Position numbers and translations under genes: made by a program. The notes under the pieces are model-generated. The model ran no database searches, was not told the DNA's origin, and saw only the letters and a list, made by a program, of their open reading frames with translations. From Halomonas alkalisoli (GTDB lineage Bacteria; Pseudomonadota; Gammaproteobacteria; Pseudomonadales; Halomonadaceae), in assembly GCF_021412585.1 (NCBI RefSeq), contig NZ_JAKCMI010000027.1, positions 77,501-141,500 on the forward strand: DNA of 64,000 nucleotides, written 5' to 3'. Positions 60,211 to 64,000 of the stretch are shown here, piece after piece; within the stretch, counting starts at the first letter, position 1, and each line of letters begins with the position of its first letter.

Positions 60211-61272
60211 ATGCGACTCAGAGCCTCGGGCAAGGGGTTGATCGGCGTCGATATCACCTCGGCGACGGTCAAGCTGATCGAGCTCAAGCGAGCCGGCTCC
60301 CATTATCAGATCGACAGCTATGCCGTCAGGCCCTTGCGGGAAGGTGCCGTGGTCGAGCGGCGCATTCGTGACATGGGCGAGGTGGCCGATGCCTTGCGCC
60401 GTGCCGTGGAGAGTGCGAGGCCCTCCTCGAAGCTCGCCGTGGCCGCCGTTCCGGCCAGTGCCGCGATCACCAAGACACTGACGATGCCCGCCTCGCTCAA
60501 TGACGATGAGATCGAGGCGCGCATTCAACTCGAATCAGACAAGCATATTCCCTTTCCGTTCAGTGAGGTCGCCTTCGACTTCCAGCGGCTGGGTCTCAAT
60601 GCACGCTACGGCGACCAGCAGGACATCCTGCTGGTCGCCTGTCGCCAGCAGGATGTCAATCAGTTGACCGATGCCCTGGTTCAGGCGGGGCTGACGCCGG
60701 CGGCGGTGGATGTCGAAACCTTTGCCATGGAGCGTGCCTTCACCGAGCTTCGCCATCAGTTGCCGCCTGCTGGCGAGAGCGACGACTGCGTGGCACTGGT
60801 CGATATCGGGGCGACCATGAATGCCTTTCACGTCGTGCGCGAGGGTCGCGTCACCTACAGCCGGGATACCGTCTTCGGCGGGCGCCAGCTGACCGAGGAG
60901 ATTCGCGTCCGCTATGGGTTGACCCTGGAGGAAGCCGGCCTGGCCAAGAAGCGTGGCGGCTTGCCCGAGGATTACCAGACCAGCGTGCTGGCGCCCTTTC
61001 TCGATACCCTGGTCCAGCAGGTCGGCCGCTCGCTGCAGCTCTACTACACAGCCGGCCGCAAGCACGAGGTGCGGCGCATGGTGCTGGCCGGCGGGTCCAG
61101 CGTGATTCCCGGCCTGGCGGAGCGGCTGGCACAGGAGAGCGGCATGGAGGTGGTGATCGCCAACCCCTTCCTGCGCATGCGGATCAATACCCGTATCGAC
61201 GTCCAGACCCTGGCCAGTGATGCACCCGCCATGCTGACGGCATGCGGCCTGGCAATGAGGTCGGCATCATGA
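60211..61272 (+). CDS. pilM: type IV pilus inner-membrane platform protein PilM
   Basis: 353 residues, cytoplasmic, with an actin/FtsA-like ATP-binding fold: LIGVDITSATVKLIEL, ALVDIGATMNAFHVV and VLAGGSSVIPGLAERL are the phosphate-1, phosphate-2 and adenosine motifs. PilM binds the N-terminal tail of PilN and connects the pilus machine to cytoplasmic partners. The ATG at 60211 is preferred over the TTG just before it. Its stop overlaps pilN as ATGA. Confidence 0.96.
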   Translation: MRLRASGKGLIGVDITSATVKLIELKRAGSHYQIDSYAVRPLREGAVVERRIRDMGEVADALRRAVESARPSSKLAVAAVPASAAITKTLTMPASLNDDEIEARIQLESDKHIPFPFSEVAFDFQRLGLNARYGDQQDILLVACRQQDVNQLTDALVQAGLTPAAVDVETFAMERAFTELRHQLPPAGESDDCVALVDIGATMNAFHVVREGRVTYSRDTVFGGRQLTEEIRVRYGLTLEEAGLAKKRGGLPEDYQTSVLAPFLDTLVQQVGRSLQLYYTAGRKHEVRRMVLAGGSSVIPGLAERLAQESGMEVVIANPFLRMRINTRIDVQTLASDAPAMLTACGLAMRSAS

Positions 61273-61835
61273 CGATCGAGATCAACCTGCTCCCCTGGCG
61301 CGAGCGGCAGCGAGAGCGTCGCAGCCGGCGCTTCTATGTCGCCATGGGGATGGTGGCGGTGCTGGGCATGGTGGGGGGGCTGGGCATGACCTACCACTAC
61401 CAGGAGGCACTGTCGGCCCAGGAGCAGCGCAACGCCCATATTCGCGACCAGATGCAGCGCCTGGAGGGCGACATTCGTTCGATCAGCGAGTATGAAGCGA
61501 TTCGTGAGCGCATGATCGGCCAGATCGAGGTCTTCAGCGACCTGCAGCAGGGGCGCTCCCAGACGGTGCATGTCTTTCGCGACCTGGCCACCAGCCTGGT
61601 CGACGGCGTGCACTATACCGAGCTGAGCCGCCAGGAGAGCCGGCTGCGGCTCTCCGGACGCGCCGAAAGCAATCATCAGGTATCCGATCAGCTGCGTGGG
61701 CTGTCCGCGGCCCCCTCCCTTTCCGAACCGGTGCTGTCGGAAGTCGAGGCCGATGGCGGCGCCAGGCGGCGCTTCAGTCTCAGTGTGGTCCAGCTGGCGG
61801 GCCAGCCATCCGGCTCGAATGAGGAGGCGCCATGA
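61269..61835 (+). CDS. pilN: type IV pilus assembly protein PilN
   Basis: 188 residues. The cytoplasmic N-terminus MTIEINLLPWRERQRERR contains the conserved INLLPWR that binds PilM. A single membrane helix (about 25-45) follows, then a periplasmic coiled coil and a ferredoxin-like domain. PilN and PilO form the heterodimer that spans the periplasm between the motor and the secretin. Ends overlap both neighbours (ATGA), so translation is coupled. Confidence 0.95.
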   Translation: MTIEINLLPWRERQRERRSRRFYVAMGMVAVLGMVGGLGMTYHYQEALSAQEQRNAHIRDQMQRLEGDIRSISEYEAIRERMIGQIEVFSDLQQGRSQTVHVFRDLATSLVDGVHYTELSRQESRLRLSGRAESNHQVSDQLRGLSAAPSLSEPVLSEVEADGGARRRFSLSVVQLAGQPSGSNEEAP

Positions 61836-62455
61836 ACCTGCAGGCTGAGATGCGTCGCTTGCGCGAACTCGACTGGCGAGAGCTGGACATCAAGGAGGCG
61901 GGCACCTGGCCGTGGCTGCTTCAGCTGATCTGCTGCGTGCTGATATTCGGCCTGACCTTTGCCGGCATGCACTGGTATCTCGCCAGCCCCAAGGCGGCGG
62001 AACTGCAGCAGGTGGAGGCCGAGGAGCGTCAGCTGTTGCGCGACTATCGCAACCGGGCCGCCCAGGCAGCCAGGCTGCCGGACATGCTCGAGCAGATGGC
62101 GGTGCTCGAGTCCCGCATGGATCAGCTCATGGCCATGTTGCCGTCGGGGGCCGAGATTCCGTCGCTGATCGACAGCATCAGTGAGATCGCCATCGACAAT
62201 CAGCTGTCGATCGATTTCATCCGCCTGCGCGGCACGGTGGAGCGCGATTTCTATATCGAGCGACCCTTCGACATCCAGGTGGAGGGGCAGTACCACCATA
62301 TCGCGGCCTTCCTGGCCGGCATCGCATCGCTGCCGCGTATCGTTACCCAGCATGACTTTACCCTGACGCCGGTAGAGGGTGGCGATCGCCTGCGGCTGTC
62401 AATGCTGGCTCGCACCTACAGCTATCGTCCTACGGCCCAGGAGGCATCGCCATGA
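61832..62455 (+). CDS. pilO: type IV pilus assembly protein PilO
   Basis: 207 residues. It has a cytoplasmic start (LRELDWRELDIKEAGTWPW), one membrane helix (LLQLICCVLIFGLTFAGMHWY), a coiled coil (AELQQVEAEERQLLRDYR) and a periplasmic ferredoxin-like domain (ERPFDIQVEGQYHHIAAFL). It partners PilN and contacts PilP. Start and stop overlap pilN and pilP as ATGA. Confidence 0.95.
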   Translation: MNLQAEMRRLRELDWRELDIKEAGTWPWLLQLICCVLIFGLTFAGMHWYLASPKAAELQQVEAEERQLLRDYRNRAAQAARLPDMLEQMAVLESRMDQLMAMLPSGAEIPSLIDSISEIAIDNQLSIDFIRLRGTVERDFYIERPFDIQVEGQYHHIAAFLAGIASLPRIVTQHDFTLTPVEGGDRLRLSMLARTYSYRPTAQEASP

Positions 62456-62982
62456 GAGAGATGCGGCGCTACTGGCGGGTGGTAGGCGGTGGCCTGATGC
62501 TGGCGCTTGCCGGCTGTGCGGATCCTCAGCTGTCTTCGCTCGACCGTGAGCTGGCCACGATTCGTGCCAATCCCGGCACGCCGGCATCCCTGGAGCTGCC
62601 ACAGGTGCCGAGCTACGAGGCGACGCCTTATGAGCAAGGGGACCGTCGGAGCCCCTTCCGGCCACAGCTGCCGGAGCCTGAAACGGCACCGGCCGGTGAA
62701 GCCGGGCTGGCACCGGATGCCGATCGGTCTCGCGAACCGCTGGAAGCCTATTCGCTGGAGGAGCTGGAGCTTGTCGGCGTGCTGGCCATGGGGGGGCAAT
62801 CCAATGCCCTCATCAAGGCGCCGGATGGAGAAGTGCATCGTCTGCAGATCGGGCGTCACATGGGGCGAGATCATGGCAGGATCGTCAGCATCACGGGCTC
62901 CTCGGTGCAGCTGGTGGAGCTGGTGCCCACGGGCGGGGGCGGCTGGGTAGAGCGCAACACGCGTCTCGCGCTGGACAACTAG
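62452..62982 (+). CDS. pilP: type IV pilus lipoprotein PilP
   Basis: 176 residues. The signal peptide ends in a lipobox, LALAGC, with the lipidated Cys at residue 22. A disordered Pro/Glu-rich linker (about 40-95) is followed by the compact beta domain YSLEELELVGVLAMGG to GGGGWVERNTRLAL, which binds the N0 domain of PilQ. The last codons and stop are repeated immediately afterwards (14-base tandem repeat 62971-62998). Confidence 0.94.
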   Translation: MREMRRYWRVVGGGLMLALAGCADPQLSSLDRELATIRANPGTPASLELPQVPSYEATPYEQGDRRSPFRPQLPEPETAPAGEAGLAPDADRSREPLEAYSLEELELVGVLAMGGQSNALIKAPDGEVHRLQIGRHMGRDHGRIVSITGSSVQLVELVPTGGGGWVERNTRLALDN

Positions 62983-63058
62983 AACTGGACAACTAGAAAT
63001 GACGGCTGCATCACCGCGTCCGAACAGGGCGTGGGCTCAGGCGGGGGGAACGGTAACG

Positions 63059-64000
63059 ATGATACAGATGATTCGCGCAATGGCAGGGTTCTGCCTGCTG
63101 GCAGTGTCCTCGGCAGCGCTGGCGACGACGACACTGACCGGCCTGGATTTTCGACAGGGGGAGAGCGGGGAGCTCCAGGTGGACCTCACCTTCAGTCACG
63201 GGGTGCCGGAGGTCCGCGGCTATCGGCTGGACGACCCTGCGCGACTGACCATCGACCTGGTCGATACCGCCAATCAACTGGAGCAGCGCCGGATGGAGCT
63301 GGGCATCGGGGGCGTCGAGCAGGTCACCGCCCTCGAGGCGGGGTCGCGCACCCGGCTGGTCTTCAACCTCGAGGGTCCGTTGCCCTATGACACCACCCAG
63401 CAGGGCGATCGCCTCAGGCTCTCCATCGGCGGTGGGGCCTCTGCGCCGAGGGTGGCGGCCGCGCAGCAGCCGGAGCCTCGCCCGGCGGCGCCGGTACCCG
63501 TCAGCAGCAGGCCTGTGATCGAAGATATCGACTTCCGTCGCGGCGAAGGCGGCTCGGGAAGGCTGATCGTTACCTTCGACCGCGCTGGCGTCGATGCGCG
63601 GGTGCGGGAAGAGGGGCGCAGCCGTATCGTTGCCGAAATGCGCGACGTGGAGCTTCCGGCATCCCATGACCAGGTGCTCGACGTCAGCGATTTCAATACA
63701 CCGCTACGCCGCATCACCCCGCGTGTGGGTCGTGATGGCGTGACCTTCGATATCGAAGGCAGCGGGGAATTCGCCATGCTCTCCACCCAGAGCGGCCGGC
63801 AGCTGACCATCGAGGCGCAGCCGGTTACCCAGGACGAACGCGACCAGCGGGTGCGTCAGCAATTTCCCTATACCGGGGAGCGTATCACCCTCAATTTCCA
63901 GGATATCGAGGTCCGCTCGGTGCTGGCGGTCATCGCCGACTTCACCGGCCTCAACCTCGTCGCCAGCGATAGCGTGACCGGGCGTGTCACCCTCAACCTT
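63059..64000 (+). CDS. pilQ: type IV pilus secretin PilQ, N-terminal part
   Basis: 314 residues visible; the gene runs off the right edge. It has a signal peptide (MIRAMAGFCLLAVSSAALA) and two AMIN domains that bind peptidoglycan: TTLTGLDFRQGESGELQVDL near 25-125 and IEDIDFRRGEGGSGRLIVTF near 155-255. The start of the secretin N0 domain (ITLNFQDIEVRSVLAVIADF) comes next. The secretin pore itself is outside the window. An in-frame ATG at 62999 would add 20 residues ahead of the signal peptide; 63059 gives the more usual signal sequence. Confidence 0.9.
   Translation, partial: MIQMIRAMAGFCLLAVSSAALATTTLTGLDFRQGESGELQVDLTFSHGVPEVRGYRLDDPARLTIDLVDTANQLEQRRMELGIGGVEQVTALEAGSRTRLVFNLEGPLPYDTTQQGDRLRLSIGGGASAPRVAAAQQPEPRPAAPVPVSSRPVIEDIDFRRGEGGSGRLIVTFDRAGVDARVREEGRSRIVAEMRDVELPASHDQVLDVSDFNTPLRRITPRVGRDGVTFDIEGSGEFAMLSTQSGRQLTIEAQPVTQDERDQRVRQQFPYTGERITLNFQDIEVRSVLAVIADFTGLNLVASDSVTGRVTLNL

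Overview
The window is a GC-rich, gene-dense stretch of a gammaproteobacterial chromosome made almost entirely of housekeeping genes. Protein sequences and gene order (map-glnD-dapC-dapD-dapE, rpsB-tsf-pyrH-frr-uppS-cdsA-dxr-rseP-bamA-skp-lpxD-fabZ-lpxA-lpxB-rnhB-dnaE-accA-tilS, ubiE-ubiJ-ubiB-hisE-tatABC, ftsN-hslVU, ponA divergent from pilMNOPQ) mix Pseudomonas-like and Enterobacteria-like arrangements. Together with the acidic proteins this suggests Halomonas or a close relative in the Halomonadaceae. That assignment is recognition and inference, not a database result. I see no prophage, transposase, CRISPR array, tRNA or rRNA.

Layout. 1-2800: the end of a CPXCG protein, trxB, slyX and a membrane-anchored cold-shock-domain protein. 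2400-10200 (minus strand): map-glnD, then a dapC-'arsC-like'-dapD-dapE-hypothetical lysine/peptidoglycan-precursor operon behind a clear sigma-70 promoter. 10200-31700 (plus): translation factors, isoprenoid and phospholipid synthesis, outer-membrane assembly, lipid A synthesis, DNA polymerase III alpha, acetyl-CoA carboxylase and tRNA-Ile lysidine synthetase. 31700-37700: a short Ppx, rho, ubiD-fre-folM and a 40-residue membrane peptide. 37760-39340: a DAHP synthase gene preceded by two aromatic-rich leader peptides. 39400-41900: DUF3087, hemB and elbB. 41900-47400 (minus): ubiquinone genes, hisE and tatABC. 47400-54600 (minus): hslVU, ftsN, argS and priA. 54700-60000: rpmE, a short malic enzyme, a DUF481 outer-membrane protein and PBP1a. 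60200-64000: the type IV pilus alignment operon pilMNOP and the start of pilQ.

Two non-coding systems stand out. (1) The DAHP synthase gene has a textbook attenuator. A 45-codon leader peptide carries the run Tyr-Trp-Tyr-Trp-Phe and is followed by competing 1:2, 2:3 and 3:4 helices and a terminator. A second 57-codon leader has eight aromatic residues in its first 27 codons; it stops five bases before the aro start, and a 10-bp helix covers part of the aro Shine-Dalgarno site. The arrangement looks able to sense all three aromatic amino acids at the first shared step of their synthesis. (2) Five copies (four loci) of a roughly 100-nt element lie just after trxB, rnhB, dnaE and hslU, always in the sense orientation of the preceding gene. 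Each copy folds into outer paired arms and two hairpins that present CANGGANG-type loops. The arms change sequence between copies but remain paired, which supports a functional RNA. It resembles the TwoAYGGAY motif and CsrA/RsmA binding sites.
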